A DNA stretch of 64,000 nucleotides, taken from positions 1 through 64,000 of the forward strand of contig CAZFDT010000001.1 of assembly GCA_964518335.1 (NCBI GenBank), given 5' to 3'. Origin of the DNA: CAZFDT01 sp964518335. Lineage in GTDB: Bacteria; Planctomycetota; Phycisphaerae; Phycisphaerales; Phycisphaeraceae. A program made the translations under genes and the position numbers. Under the pieces are notes generated by a model, which was not told the origin of the DNA, did not search any database, and was given only the letters and a program-made list of their open reading frames with translations. Numbering within the stretch: the stretch's first letter is position 1; each line of letters opens with the position of its first letter. Below are positions 37,470 through 46,451 of the stretch, in pieces.

Positions 37470-39017
37470 TCAGCACGTTGATCTTGCCCGCCGAAGCATG
37501 ACCGCGCCACCTATGACCAGCAGCGCGACGCAACTCGGCTCGGGGATCGCAATCGACACGCCTTGAATATTCATGGCGGAGTCGATCTGGCCCATATCCC
37601 AGGCAAACGATGTGCCGCCGGAGACACTGGGGTCGAGGTTGGTCAAGCCCAGTTCGTATCCCACCGGAAGCCCAGCCGTGGTCCACGCGATGCCGGCGGC
37701 GGTCAGGGCGTTGGTGAAGTTCGCCAGCGTGCCGCCGTCGATATCGAGGAACACCGGCAGCGACGAGCCGGTGACGTTTGCCAAGTCCACGTAGCCGTAG
37801 TTGGAGCCTGCGAAACTGATCGACGTGACGCCGTTGACATCCAGCGCGCCCTTGTTGGCGGCGCCGGCGAGCGAGACCGTGACGGTGTCCGTCGCGGCAT
37901 CGGTCAGGCCTGGCGTCCACAGCGGACCGGGGCCGGCGATGAAGTCGGTGCCGGCGTTGATCGTCGGCGCGGTGATTAGGTCGTACGTGCTCGTGGCGCT
38001 GAGCAGTACACCGCCCTTAAGCCCGACCTCGAGCGTGCCGCGGCGAAGGTTGCCCGCGGCGTGCCCGTTGCCGGTGAAGTTGATCGTGGTGATGTGATTA
38101 GCGCTGTTGTCCAGAACGAAGGACCACTTGGCATTGTCCTGATCGTAGGTGTTGACGCCATTGAGGTTGTAGTAGCGAAGTCCGCCGAAGCTGATGCTCG
38201 ATGCGCCTGAGCCGATCACGCGAATGGTGCCGCCGGGGCTGGTCATGTCGTCGGTGCCGCGGAAGTACAGACCCGTGGTTGTGTTGCTCATCAGGATCGA
38301 ACCGCCACTGATCTCATACGTGCCACCGCCTGCCAGGCGCAGTGAGCCGCCGTTGGTCGCACTGATGGCACCGCCGGTATGGCTGAACAAGCCTTCCGTG
38401 GTGGAGGTGGTGGAAGTGCCCTGGGGGCGGCCGACGGTTAGGGCTTCAAAGTTGCGACTGAGCGTGAGAGTTCCTCCTGTCATGCTGTAAACCGAGTCGC
38501 GTTGCACTTGAGCGAAACTTGCATTGACGGTGCCCGCGGAGGTGAAAGTCGAAGGCAGAATAGCGCCCGAGGTCGCGGAGCCCACCTGAATACCGCTGTT
38601 GAGCACGGAGAGCGTTCCATTAGCCGCAACCGCCACGCGCACATCGGGGCCGTTGTTCCAGAGTCGGAATCCAAAGGCGTTGGTGTTGTTGAGCGTGACG
38701 TTGAGCGTCCCGCCGTCGTCGATGCAGAGGCCGTTGCCGTTCGCATTGGCGTTGAGGCCCATGATGAACTGCGCGACAGTGACGGACGAGTCCACCAGCG
38801 CGACGCCTCCGTCACTGATGATCCGCGCCGTGCTGGCGGCGGTGGGCGCACTGTCGCCCACCCAGTTGGTGCCGATGGTCCAGTTCTGACTTGCGCCGGG
38901 TGGGAAGGTGGCGTCCGTGCTGCTCCAGTCCACATTCTGTGCGTGTGCGATGCCGGCCATGCCCAGGGAGCCTGCCGCCGCCACGAGATAAGCTTTGATG
39001 CCTTGTGTCCGCTTCAT
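37470..39017 (-). CDS. PEP-CTERM protein with repetitive beta-strand (passenger-like) body
   Basis: A 515-residue secreted protein. The ATG at 39017 is preceded by GGAGG at nine bases and opens a signal peptide (MKRTQGIKAYLVAAAGSLGM). The body is rich in Gly, Asn and Thr with short beta-strand repeats (GGTLNVTLNNTNAFGFRLWN), much like autotransporter-type beta-helices, and ends IPEPSCVALLVIGGAVML plus an Arg-rich tail. No catalytic motif is visible. It is likely a surface-displayed adhesin or glycan-binding helix. The following BNR_4 gene starts 101 bp downstream. Confidence 0.85.
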   Translation of the reverse strand: MKRTQGIKAYLVAAAGSLGMAGIAHAQNVDWSSTDATFPPGASQNWTIGTNWVGDSAPTAASTARIISDGGVALVDSSVTVAQFIMGLNANANGNGLCIDDGGTLNVTLNNTNAFGFRLWNNGPDVRVAVAANGTLSVLNSGIQVGSATSGAILPSTFTSAGTVNASFAQVQRDSVYSMTGGTLTLSRNFEALTVGRPQGTSTTSTTEGLFSHTGGAISATNGGSLRLAGGGTYEISGGSILMSNTTTGLYFRGTDDMTSPGGTIRVIGSGASSISFGGLRYYNLNGVNTYDQDNAKWSFVLDNSANHITTINFTGNGHAAGNLRRGTLEVGLKGGVLLSATSTYDLITAPTINAGTDFIAGPGPLWTPGLTDAATDTVTVSLAGAANKGALDVNGVTSISFAGSNYGYVDLANVTGSSLPVFLDIDGGTLANFTNALTAAGIAWTTAGLPVGYELGLTNLDPSVSGGTSFAWDMGQIDSAMNIQGVSIAIPEPSCVALLVIGGAVMLRRARSTC

Positions 39018-39176
39018 GTTTCGAGTCCTCCGCGAAAAGGGGTGAATGCTTGACTTGGTCTGCACGAGTGCGCTCCTCTCTGAAGTTGTGATGGCGAACC
39101 AGGTGAATCAGATCGCTTACAGAGTCGCTGACAACGGGATGCGAAATCCTGCGACGGACGGTCTGACGCCGCACCA

Positions 39177-40055
39177 TCAATCGCGAGCCGCCTTGGTCCA
39201 CGCGCCTTTGCCCACGACGCCCATCGTGCCGGTGCCGATGGTGGCCTCGGTCCGTAACGACGCGGCGCGGCCGTCGGCGAACAGCCAGCCGTTGTTGTGG
39301 TTGGGATGCGGGGCGAGGTAAGTGAAGCTGCCGGCGGAGACCCAGGTGTCCACGTCGTAGTCGGGCATCGGGCGCTGGTGGTACACGCTGCTGATGTGGG
39401 CATAGCCCCAGTTGTTCAGGTTGCCGTCGGCGATGGTCCAGAAGTTGCTTGGCTCCTCGATCCAACTGTCGCGGGTGTGGAGCACCGGGCCGGTGGGACT
39501 GTTGGCATTGACGGCGGTGCCATGACGGAAGAGCCCTTCGAAACGTCCCGTGCCGAAGTCGCGGTGGCCGTTCATGGCGTAGGATTTGGGGACCAGACCG
39601 TCGGCGTCGGCGCGCGGACCGTTGGGGTCGGACGGGCAGCGATAAACTCCGGTCATGGCCTTGCTGGCGGCGACGATCTCCATGTTGCCGGTCGGGGGCG
39701 CTCGGCCGGGCCAGACGTAGGGCAACAGCGCCTCGGTCCAGGCGTATCCGACGTTGTATCCGGAGGTGTGCGGGGCGCCGGGGTAGGAATCGGACGGGGC
39801 GCCTTCCAGGATCGAGGGGGCGGGATACCAGCCCTTGTTGTCGCCGACATATGCCGCCACAGCGATGCCCAGTTGACGTTCGTTGGACAGACACTGCACC
39901 GTGCGTCCAGCTTCACGCGCCGACGCCAGCGCGGGCAACAGCAACGCAATGAGCAGCGCGATGATGCTGATGACCACCAGCAACTCGATCAGAGTGAAGC
40001 CATTGGCTCGCTCGACGGCACGTGGCATTGTCAACCGTGACATCTGGCACCTCAT
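39177..40055 (-). CDS. prepilin-like protein, module C
   Basis: A 292-residue pseudopilin-like protein with site G|FTLIELLVVISIIALLI at about 19-35 and the usual REAGRTVQCLSNERQLG segment. The C-terminus has HNNGWLFADGRA, a form of the H-x-DG block. The ATG at 40055 overlaps the LacI stop by ATGA; an ATG at 40043 behind GAGG is equally plausible. It is the second gene after the LacI regulator, so expression depends on the same control. This makes one prepilin-like protein per carbohydrate module in the window. Confidence 0.88.
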   Translation of the reverse strand: MRCQMSRLTMPRAVERANGFTLIELLVVISIIALLIALLLPALASAREAGRTVQCLSNERQLGIAVAAYVGDNKGWYPAPSILEGAPSDSYPGAPHTSGYNVGYAWTEALLPYVWPGRAPPTGNMEIVAASKAMTGVYRCPSDPNGPRADADGLVPKSYAMNGHRDFGTGRFEGLFRHGTAVNANSPTGPVLHTRDSWIEEPSNFWTIADGNLNNWGYAHISSVYHQRPMPDYDVDTWVSAGSFTYLAPHPNHNNGWLFADGRAASLRTEATIGTGTMGVVGKGAWTKAARD

Positions 40056-41065
40056 AGCGCGGGGATGGATTCATCGACAATCGTCGGCTCCAACTGCAAC
40101 GACTTGACGGGGTCGTCCGATCGGGCGGCGCGGGCCAGCAGCAGGTCCACCGCCTCCTGTCCCACGTCATCGATGTGGATGTCGATCGTCGCGGGGCGGG
40201 GACGTAGCGGCGTGAGGTACGGCTGATCGTTGTTGCATGAAATAACGTGCAGATCGCGCTGAGGCCTCACTCCCATTGAGTAGAGAAATGGATACGTGTG
40301 AGCCGCCAGCTCGTCGCTGTAGAGAAACAGTCCATCGATCGGCCGACCCGAGCGAAGCTTGCTATCCAGATCCTGGCGAAGGAGTTCATCGTCGATCGCA
40401 GAGTCCAGCGCCGAGTTGGCGGAGCTGGACTGCGTGTAGCGAGAGGCATCGATGGCATGCACGGTGCAACCGCGCTGCTCGAGCACGCGCGTCAGCTCGG
40501 TGGTGCGGGCCCAGCCGACGTGGCTGATCACGCCGACATTGCTGGCCCCGCGACCCACCAGCCATTCGGCGGCGATGCGACCGACCGCGCCGTCGTTGTA
40601 CGTCACGTGATCGAAGCCAGGCAGCGGTGAGTTGAGTGCCTTGACCGCCGGCACACCCCGGAGCTCGTCCAAAGGCAGATCGTCCGCCTGGTCCCGAAAG
40701 AGAATCAGCCCTTCGCCCTTCTGAACGGACAGGCGCTGACGGTCATCTGACTCAGGCAGTGCGCGCAGCTTCAACGGCAGACCGTGGGCGTCGCACGCAC
40801 GTTCGACGCCATGAATCATGTTGAAGTAAACAGGATGCCGCAGGACCGACTTGATCGACGCACCCAGGATGAGCAGGCTGACGGACTTGAGTTCGGCCAC
40901 GCGGCTGCGGCCTGAACGAATGCGCCGGGGCTCATACTTCATTTCCGCCATGACCCGCTGCACCAGCTCACGCGTTTCGGGCGTGACCGGGCGGTTGTTC
41001 AACACATTCGACACCGTTCCGGTCGAAACCCCCGCTGACTTGGCCACTTCGATGATGCTGGGCAT
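40052..41065 (-). CDS. LacI-family transcriptional regulator, module C
   Basis: A 337-residue LacI regulator. The ATG at 41065 has AAAGG about eight bases upstream, and starts MPSIIEVAKSAGVSTGTVSNVL, a canonical LacI helix-turn-helix (residues 1-22); the longer frame from 41134 is not used. The sensing domain carries the expected DELAAHTYPFLYSMGVRP and VISCNNDQPYLTPLRP features. It lies divergent from the 2-hydroxyacid dehydrogenase operon, with a perfect palindrome in the gap. It most likely represses both sides and is released by a sugar or sugar acid. Confidence 0.92.
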   Translation of the reverse strand: MPSIIEVAKSAGVSTGTVSNVLNNRPVTPETRELVQRVMAEMKYEPRRIRSGRSRVAELKSVSLLILGASIKSVLRHPVYFNMIHGVERACDAHGLPLKLRALPESDDRQRLSVQKGEGLILFRDQADDLPLDELRGVPAVKALNSPLPGFDHVTYNDGAVGRIAAEWLVGRGASNVGVISHVGWARTTELTRVLEQRGCTVHAIDASRYTQSSSANSALDSAIDDELLRQDLDSKLRSGRPIDGLFLYSDELAAHTYPFLYSMGVRPQRDLHVISCNNDQPYLTPLRPRPATIDIHIDDVGQEAVDLLLARAARSDDPVKSLQLEPTIVDESIPAL

Positions 41066-41130
41066 GCCATGCGCCTTTCTGCAATCCGCTGAACGCGACC
41101 ATCTCGTCTTGCCAGCGGTGACAAGATACC

Positions 41131-41147
41131 ACATTCAAATTGAATGT
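41131..41147. promoter_or_regulatory. 17-bp perfect palindrome, candidate LacI operator
   Basis: ACATTCAA-A-TTGAATGT has eight-base perfect arms. It is followed at 41147-41156 by the palindrome TCAAGCTTGA and at 41159-41172 by a degenerate copy (TTCATTTGAAAATG). The cluster lies in the 162-bp gap between the LacI gene and the dehydrogenase. The size and symmetry fit LacI-family operators. Confidence 0.65.
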
Positions 41148-41227
41148 CAAGCTTGAAGTTCATTTGAAAATGTGTATGATGCTTCACGCAGGCCGGAGGG
41201 GGCTTGTAGAGCCAGGAGAAGGGACCC

Positions 41228-42298
41228 ATGGGCATCGATAGCTTTCGACCGCAAGGGGTGCTGGTGCAGCCGGATGATCCCGAGGGTCTGTGCTTTCCAG
41301 CCGAGGTGCGTCAAGCGCTGGCCCAACTACTGCTGCTGCCCCCTGCTGGGAGGGTGGTACCGGATGTTCTGCTCCCTCATCCCGCCTGGCTCCGGGAGGC
41401 GCGGGTGATCGTGGGCACGTGGGGCATGCCACGGATCGACGAAGATTTGCTGGACCGGATGCCTCGACTGGAAGCCGTGTTCTACGCCGCGGGCACGACC
41501 GACACGCTCATGTCCCGCTCGGCGTGGGAACGCGGCCTGCGGGTGTCTTCCGCCATCGCCCTCAACAGTGAGCCCGTCGCCCAGTTCGCCCTGGCGCAGA
41601 TCCTGTTCGCCCTGAAACTGGGCTGGCACCACGTCAGCATGACGCGGCACGACCGGCGGTGGCACCGCATGTCCAACGTGCCCGGCTCGCATGGAACACA
41701 AGTCGGCATCGTGTCGCTGGGGATCATCGGCCGCAGACTCGTCGAACTACTCGACCCCTTTGCCGTCACGCTGGCGGCCTACGACATTCATCGCGACGCA
41801 CCACTGAGCGAGCGTCATCACTTGCGTTACATGAGCCTGCAGCAGCTTTTCGCCACAAGCCAGGTCGTCTCGATCCACGCACCTCTTCTGTCCGCAACCC
41901 GTGGCCTGATTGGCGGGGACTTGATCCGGCTGATGCCGACCAACGCCGTGCTGATCAACACTGCACGCGGCGCGGTGATCGATGAAGCATCCATGATCCG
42001 GGCTTTGTGTGACCGGCCTGACGTGATCGCGCTGCTGGACGTCACCGAACCTGAGCCGCCGCAGCCGGATTCGCCGCTATGGACGATGCCCAACGTGGTG
42101 CTCACGCCGCACATCGCCGGCGCGTTTGGCCGCGAACGCCGGCGCCTGGGTGAGTTCGCCGTGGCCGAAGTCCGTCGCTACCTCTGCGGCGAACCCCTGC
42201 TGGGCGAAGTGTCCCCGCCGGACCGCACCCCGCTTATTCGAACGATCGCTTCATCCGTCCCGATGGCTGCCCAGGCGCCATCGCAACGTCTTGTGTAG
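41228..42298 (+). CDS. D-isomer-specific 2-hydroxyacid dehydrogenase
   Basis: A 356-residue NAD(P)-dependent dehydrogenase. The nucleotide-binding loop VGIVSLGIIGR (159-169), catalytic Arg247 in INTARGAV, Glu276 in DVTEPEPP and His295 in LTPHIAGAF are all present. GGAGAAGGG lies just upstream of the ATG. It is the first gene of the plus-strand operon divergent from LacI, so it probably oxidises or reduces a sugar acid or 2-keto acid released from the polysaccharide. The exact substrate is open; planctomycete loci often carry one such enzyme. It is followed at 24 bp by the esterase gene. Confidence 0.88.
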   Translation: MGIDSFRPQGVLVQPDDPEGLCFPAEVRQALAQLLLLPPAGRVVPDVLLPHPAWLREARVIVGTWGMPRIDEDLLDRMPRLEAVFYAAGTTDTLMSRSAWERGLRVSSAIALNSEPVAQFALAQILFALKLGWHHVSMTRHDRRWHRMSNVPGSHGTQVGIVSLGIIGRRLVELLDPFAVTLAAYDIHRDAPLSERHHLRYMSLQQLFATSQVVSIHAPLLSATRGLIGGDLIRLMPTNAVLINTARGAVIDEASMIRALCDRPDVIALLDVTEPEPPQPDSPLWTMPNVVLTPHIAGAFGRERRRLGEFAVAEVRRYLCGEPLLGEVSPPDRTPLIRTIASSVPMAAQAPSQRLV

Positions 42299-42321
42299 TG
42301 CTGACATCGAGGCTGCAAGTC

Positions 42322-43167
42322 ATGAACAACGCACCCCCCCGTACGTACCGCCATGTCTCCTGCATGGCATTAATCGCTGCAGTGATCCTGGCGCTGGCCG
42401 GACCGGGCCAGGCGCTGGCTGATCATGTCAACGTTTTCTTCGTCGGCGGTCAGTCCAACGCCAATGACCAGCTCAGCCACGGCGTCGCGTCGGCACTGGC
42501 GGCCAGCGGGCGCTACGGCAACTTCCAGATCGTGCATATCAACCACTCCGGCAATCAACTCTGGCAGTGGATCCAGGCGCCCGGCGGCGTGCCCACGCCA
42601 CAAGCCAACTACCAGGCTGACTTTTTCAACAGCACCCAGACCGGAGCGCTGGAGCAGGCGTTCGCCGACATCCGCCACAACGGCGACACGCCGGTGCTGC
42701 GCGGGTTCTTCTGGTTCCAGGGCGAGGGCGACACCGGCAGCGCCACCAACGTCAACCTCTACCGTCAGCGCTTCCTCGCCATGATGGAACTGCTCCGGCA
42801 GGATGTGCAGCAGAACGACCCGATCCGCTTCGCCCTTGCGATCATCGACGCCAAGGTCGACACACTGGACGCCGATCGTCAGCAACTCACCGATCAACTG
42901 CGCGCCATTCAGTTGCAGATTGGTGCGGATTTCGAACACGGCGTCGCCGTCGATTCTCGTCCTTTCGCCCGCTCGGATGCGTGGCATCTGGTGTACCCCA
43001 CCGGCAGCTATAACTTCGGTGTCGAGCTGGGCGAGGCTTTCATCGCCAACGACATCCCCGAGCCGATCAGCTTCGCGATCCTGACGCCTCTGGTGATGTG
43101 GGGTGTGTTCAGGCGCGACAGGCGATGCGACACCCGGACCTGTGCGTCACGAGGGAATCGATCATGA
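42322..43167 (+). CDS. SASA-type (CE6-like) carbohydrate esterase with PEP-CTERM-like tail
   Basis: A 281-residue secreted esterase. The signal peptide ends near residue 33 (GPGQALA). The SGNH-type block I reads FFVGGQSNAND with nucleophile Ser45, the GFFWFQGEGD block supplies conserved residues, and SDAWHLVYPTGSY near 225 resembles the block V Asp-His region. The C-terminus has IPEPISFAILTPLVMWGVF then Arg-rich sequence, a PEP-CTERM tail, but about 15 further residues follow. Such esterases remove acetyl groups from polysaccharides or sialate. Its stop overlaps the start of the fusion gene by ATGA, and the ATG at 42322 is used rather than the GTG at 42298. Confidence 0.8.
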   Translation: MNNAPPRTYRHVSCMALIAAVILALAGPGQALADHVNVFFVGGQSNANDQLSHGVASALAASGRYGNFQIVHINHSGNQLWQWIQAPGGVPTPQANYQADFFNSTQTGALEQAFADIRHNGDTPVLRGFFWFQGEGDTGSATNVNLYRQRFLAMMELLRQDVQQNDPIRFALAIIDAKVDTLDADRQQLTDQLRAIQLQIGADFEHGVAVDSRPFARSDAWHLVYPTGSYNFGVELGEAFIANDIPEPISFAILTPLVMWGVFRRDRRCDTRTCASRGNRS

Positions 43168-46100
43168 ACAACCTGTTCGCCGGCATCGCCATCGCTCCAG
43201 CAGTGCTTTTCGCTGCCGTGGCCTGGGGCGAGCAATCGCCTGTCATGAAGTCGATCGCCGCGGGGCACACCCCGTTCAGCATCGCGTCCCACGAGGTGAC
43301 GTGGGCGGAGTGGCGCACCGTGCGCGAGTGGGCGTTGGCGAACGGGTACGACTTTGGCCCCGGCCGCGCCGAGGGCGAAGCCTATCCCGTGGCGACGATC
43401 ACGTGGTACGACGCGATCAAGTTCTGCAACGCCGCGTCGCAGATGACGCAGCGGCAACCGGTGTACTACACCACGGCGAGCCGCGACGAAGTGTACCGTG
43501 CCGGTGAACTGGACCTGACCGACACGTGCATCCAGGTTGATGCCAACGGCTATCGCCTGCCGACCGAAGCGGAGTGGGAGCTGGCCTGCCGTGCAGGCAC
43601 GACGACGCGGTATTACTGGGGCGATGTCGCCAATCCCACAGACAATCCCTACGCGTGGCACACGGCCGCGGCGGCGCGCGGCAAGGACGTGACGCCGCAT
43701 CCGGTCGGACGCAAGCAGCCCAACGCGTGGGGACTTTTCGACATGAGCGGCAACGTCGCCGAGTGGTGCTGGGACCGCCCGATGCCGCAGGCGAACTGGC
43801 GTGTGCTGCGCGGTGGCTCGGTCTCGCTCGACAGCGACGTGTCTAGCGGCCTGCGTTCGATGACGATGCCCGACTATCGCGTCTTCGACGTGGGTCTGCG
43901 CCTGGCCAGCAGCGATGCGGCCTGCAAACCACTGGTCGAATCATTGCCCGTGCCGCAGGCGGATGCGGCGATCGAGGCGTTGCTGCCGCGCTACGACGGT
44001 CGGGATGCAGCCGCGGTGGCGCACACGCTCTTCCACCTGCTCGACCGCCACGAGCCTTCGCTTCAGGACGCACGTGCGCTGCACGAGCGCGGCGAGCACG
44101 AGGCGGCGCTGGCGGCGTACCGCGATGCGTTCGTGCGGCGGATGCGCGAGCATCTGACGGCGGTGGCGTACCAGCCCGACTGGCGCTTCTGGAGCGGGCC
44201 GTCGGGCTTGAAGGACCTGACGCCGTTCGAGCGCGATGCCGACCGCATCGTCTGGTTCGTCGCGGCGGATCGGCTGGACAATGCCTGCGACGGGCCGGCG
44301 TACCTGCAGAACGCAAGCAGCCTGGTCGCTGCGTGGATCAGGCAGCCGGAGGACGAAGCGCGCCTGGCGCAGTGGTTCGCCATCGCCGAGTCGTTCGCGT
44401 GGCGCGGCAAGACGGACTACGACAATCTCAGCGCCGATGACCTGACGATCAAGACCTGTTACGACGTGCCGCAGACTTGGCACATGGGCATGGGCCTGAC
44501 GGAGTACGGCGACAAGTTCATCGAAGCGTTGTCGCGCATCATCGTCACCGCGCCCGACGATCGGATGGACCTGATCCCACCGCGGGCGCTGGCGAACATC
44601 CTGATCTTCTGCGTCACCACCGATGCCGCCAAGACGCTCAAGGACCCCCGCGACTGCGTGGGCAATCAGCAACTGACCATGGCGCGATCGCTCATAGAGC
44701 TCTCGTTCGTGCAAAGCGATTTCCGCGATGCGCAGGCGTGGTACGCCACCGGCCGCGACCGCATCCTGCACGGCGCGATGGAGTTCTTCATCCTCCCCGA
44801 CGGCGGCGATCGCGAGCAGTCGTTCAACTACAATCCCGGTCTGTACGGCGCCTATCGCAACCTTGCGGACATCTTCAAGGGCCGCGCTTCGCCCGACTGG
44901 CTCGACCAGTTCCGCAGACGTGCGCTGTGGCGCAAGCGCATGTTTGCATCCGTGCGCATGGCCAGCGGTATCGTGCCCTCGGTCGGCAACAACTCCTACG
45001 GCCGCGACCTCGCCGACAAGAGCGAGCCCGACGACCCGCTGTACGACCCCTTGGTCGAGCAGATCCTCGACCGCATGCTCCACAATAGCCAGAAGGGCCT
45101 GCCCGCCCCGGCGTTCACTTCGATCGCGTTTCCTTTCAGCGGCTATTACGTGCAGCGAAACGGGTGGGAGCCGGACAGTTCATCGCTGTTCTTCAAGTGC
45201 AGCGCCCCATCGATCGGGCACGCCCATCCCGACAACAACAGCATCGACCTCGTCGCGTACGGCCGACACCTGCTGGTCAACCGCGAGTCGCCGCCCTATG
45301 GGCCGCAACACCTGTCGCCACCGCAGCGCAAGGACTATCCCTGGGTGCTCGAATATAAGGGCGAGCATTCGCCGTGGATGGAGAACACGCTGCTCATCGA
45401 CGGCTGCGGCCAGACGATCGGCACGCTGCGCGAGGGCGAGCCACAGGCCCCGATGCCGAGCAATCGCTGGTACACGTCGCCTTCGCTGGACTACGTTGAA
45501 GGTGTGCTCACGCGCACGTACACCACGCCCCCGGGCATCAAGGAAGCGGACGTGCACGAGTATGCGCAGCTGCACGGAGCGACGCCCGAGGAACTCGCCC
45601 GGATGCTCGCCGCGGCGGAGGTGGTCAACCGTCAACCGCAGCGCCGCTTCGACGCCACGCACAATCGGCAGATCATCTACCTGCGTCAGGCGAATGCGTG
45701 GATCGTCGTCGATCGCGTGACGAAGGACGTGAACAGCGGCAACACACCCACCCGCATCACACAGCAGTGGCTGTTGCCGTCCCCGAGGCTGGGCAAGTCG
45801 CGCGCGTTCGATGGGCGATATGGGGGTTTCAATCCCTTGCTACCCGGGTTCGAGCCCGAGCACGTCGCCTGCGACGCAACGACGAACAGCATCGTGACGG
45901 CGAATCCGCAGAACGCGAACCTGGCGATCCGCAACGTCGTCGAACGTCCGATGCACTATGAAACCTACTTCGGCGACAAGTATCCCTATCGCGGGTGGGC
46001 CAACGTGTCGCCGAGCATGGTGAGCGACTATGTCCCGGCGGTCGATATCCATGCGACGTGCGACGTGGGCGAGCAGCCGCTGGTCACGCTACTGGTGCCG

Positions 46101-46448
46101 ATCCCGCAGGGATTGGCGTTGTCCGATCGGCTGACCTCGCTGCGTCAGGCGTTCGACAACGGCCAATGCCGGTTCACCGCCACGTTCGACGACGGCACGA
46201 CGGTGAGCTTTGCCGCCTCGTCCGCCGCGGCCGCGCTGCCGATCGGCGAACATCGCGTCACCGGTCACACGGCGCTGTGGCTGCAGTCGCGGGGTGGCCG
46301 ACCCCACGGTCTGGTGATCGACGGCAACGAATCGTCGTATGCCTTCGACCTGATCGATGGCCAGGTGGTCGCCACATCACCGATCACTGCACCGACGGGT
46401 TTCGACTGGATTGAAACTCCCGAGGGCATCGCGCCGACCTACCCGTAG
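43164..46448 (+). CDS. fusion of FGE-sulfatase (SUMF1-like) domain and heparinase II/III-like lyase
   Basis: A 1094-residue secreted protein. A signal peptide (about 1-23) is followed by a formylglycine-generating-enzyme/SUMF1-like domain at about 27-250: HEVTWAEWR, RLPTEAEWELACRAG (131-145), MSGNVAEWCWD (194-204) and VLRGGSV. An alpha-helical toroid (about 290-640) and a heparinase II/III-like beta domain (about 650-1000) follow, with HAHPDNNSIDLVAYGRHLLV near 685-705 as the signature. It ends with a beta-rich region. The FGE-like part may install formylglycine or, as in many relatives, only bind; its catalytic cysteines are not assigned. The lyase part points to a uronic-acid polysaccharide. 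The start overlaps the esterase stop (ATGA). Confidence 0.85.
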   Translation: MNNLFAGIAIAPAVLFAAVAWGEQSPVMKSIAAGHTPFSIASHEVTWAEWRTVREWALANGYDFGPGRAEGEAYPVATITWYDAIKFCNAASQMTQRQPVYYTTASRDEVYRAGELDLTDTCIQVDANGYRLPTEAEWELACRAGTTTRYYWGDVANPTDNPYAWHTAAAARGKDVTPHPVGRKQPNAWGLFDMSGNVAEWCWDRPMPQANWRVLRGGSVSLDSDVSSGLRSMTMPDYRVFDVGLRLASSDAACKPLVESLPVPQADAAIEALLPRYDGRDAAAVAHTLFHLLDRHEPSLQDARALHERGEHEAALAAYRDAFVRRMREHLTAVAYQPDWRFWSGPSGLKDLTPFERDADRIVWFVAADRLDNACDGPAYLQNASSLVAAWIRQPEDEARLAQWFAIAESFAWRGKTDYDNLSADDLTIKTCYDVPQTWHMGMGLTEYGDKFIEALSRIIVTAPDDRMDLIPPRALANILIFCVTTDAAKTLKDPRDCVGNQQLTMARSLIELSFVQSDFRDAQAWYATGRDRILHGAMEFFILPDGGDREQSFNYNPGLYGAYRNLADIFKGRASPDWLDQFRRRALWRKRMFASVRMASGIVPSVGNNSYGRDLADKSEPDDPLYDPLVEQILDRMLHNSQKGLPAPAFTSIAFPFSGYYVQRNGWEPDSSSLFFKCSAPSIGHAHPDNNSIDLVAYGRHLLVNRESPPYGPQHLSPPQRKDYPWVLEYKGEHSPWMENTLLIDGCGQTIGTLREGEPQAPMPSNRWYTSPSLDYVEGVLTRTYTTPPGIKEADVHEYAQLHGATPEELARMLAAAEVVNRQPQRRFDATHNRQIIYLRQANAWIVVDRVTKDVNSGNTPTRITQQWLLPSPRLGKSRAFDGRYGGFNPLLPGFEPEHVACDATTNSIVTANPQNANLAIRNVVERPMHYETYFGDKYPYRGWANVSPSMVSDYVPAVDIHATCDVGEQPLVTLLVPIPQGLALSDRLTSLRQAFDNGQCRFTATFDDGTTVSFAASSAAAALPIGEHRVTGHTALWLQSRGGRPHGLVIDGNESSYAFDLIDGQVVATSPITAPTGFDWIETPEGIAPTYP

Positions 46449-46451
46449 CCC

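Noticed and set aside
37369..37920. N-terminal extension of the BNR_4 frame
   Set aside because: It overlaps the end of the PEP-CTERM gene in another frame. The extension is Arg-rich without function, and AAAGGA with a signal peptide supports the start at 37368.
38812..39894. 360-codon minus-strand frame across the prepilin-like and PEP-CTERM genes
   Set aside because: It overlaps two supported genes in a different frame and has an Arg/His-rich composition.
43941..45083. 380-codon minus-strand frame inside the FGE-heparinase gene
   Set aside because: Antisense to a strongly supported gene, with no motif.
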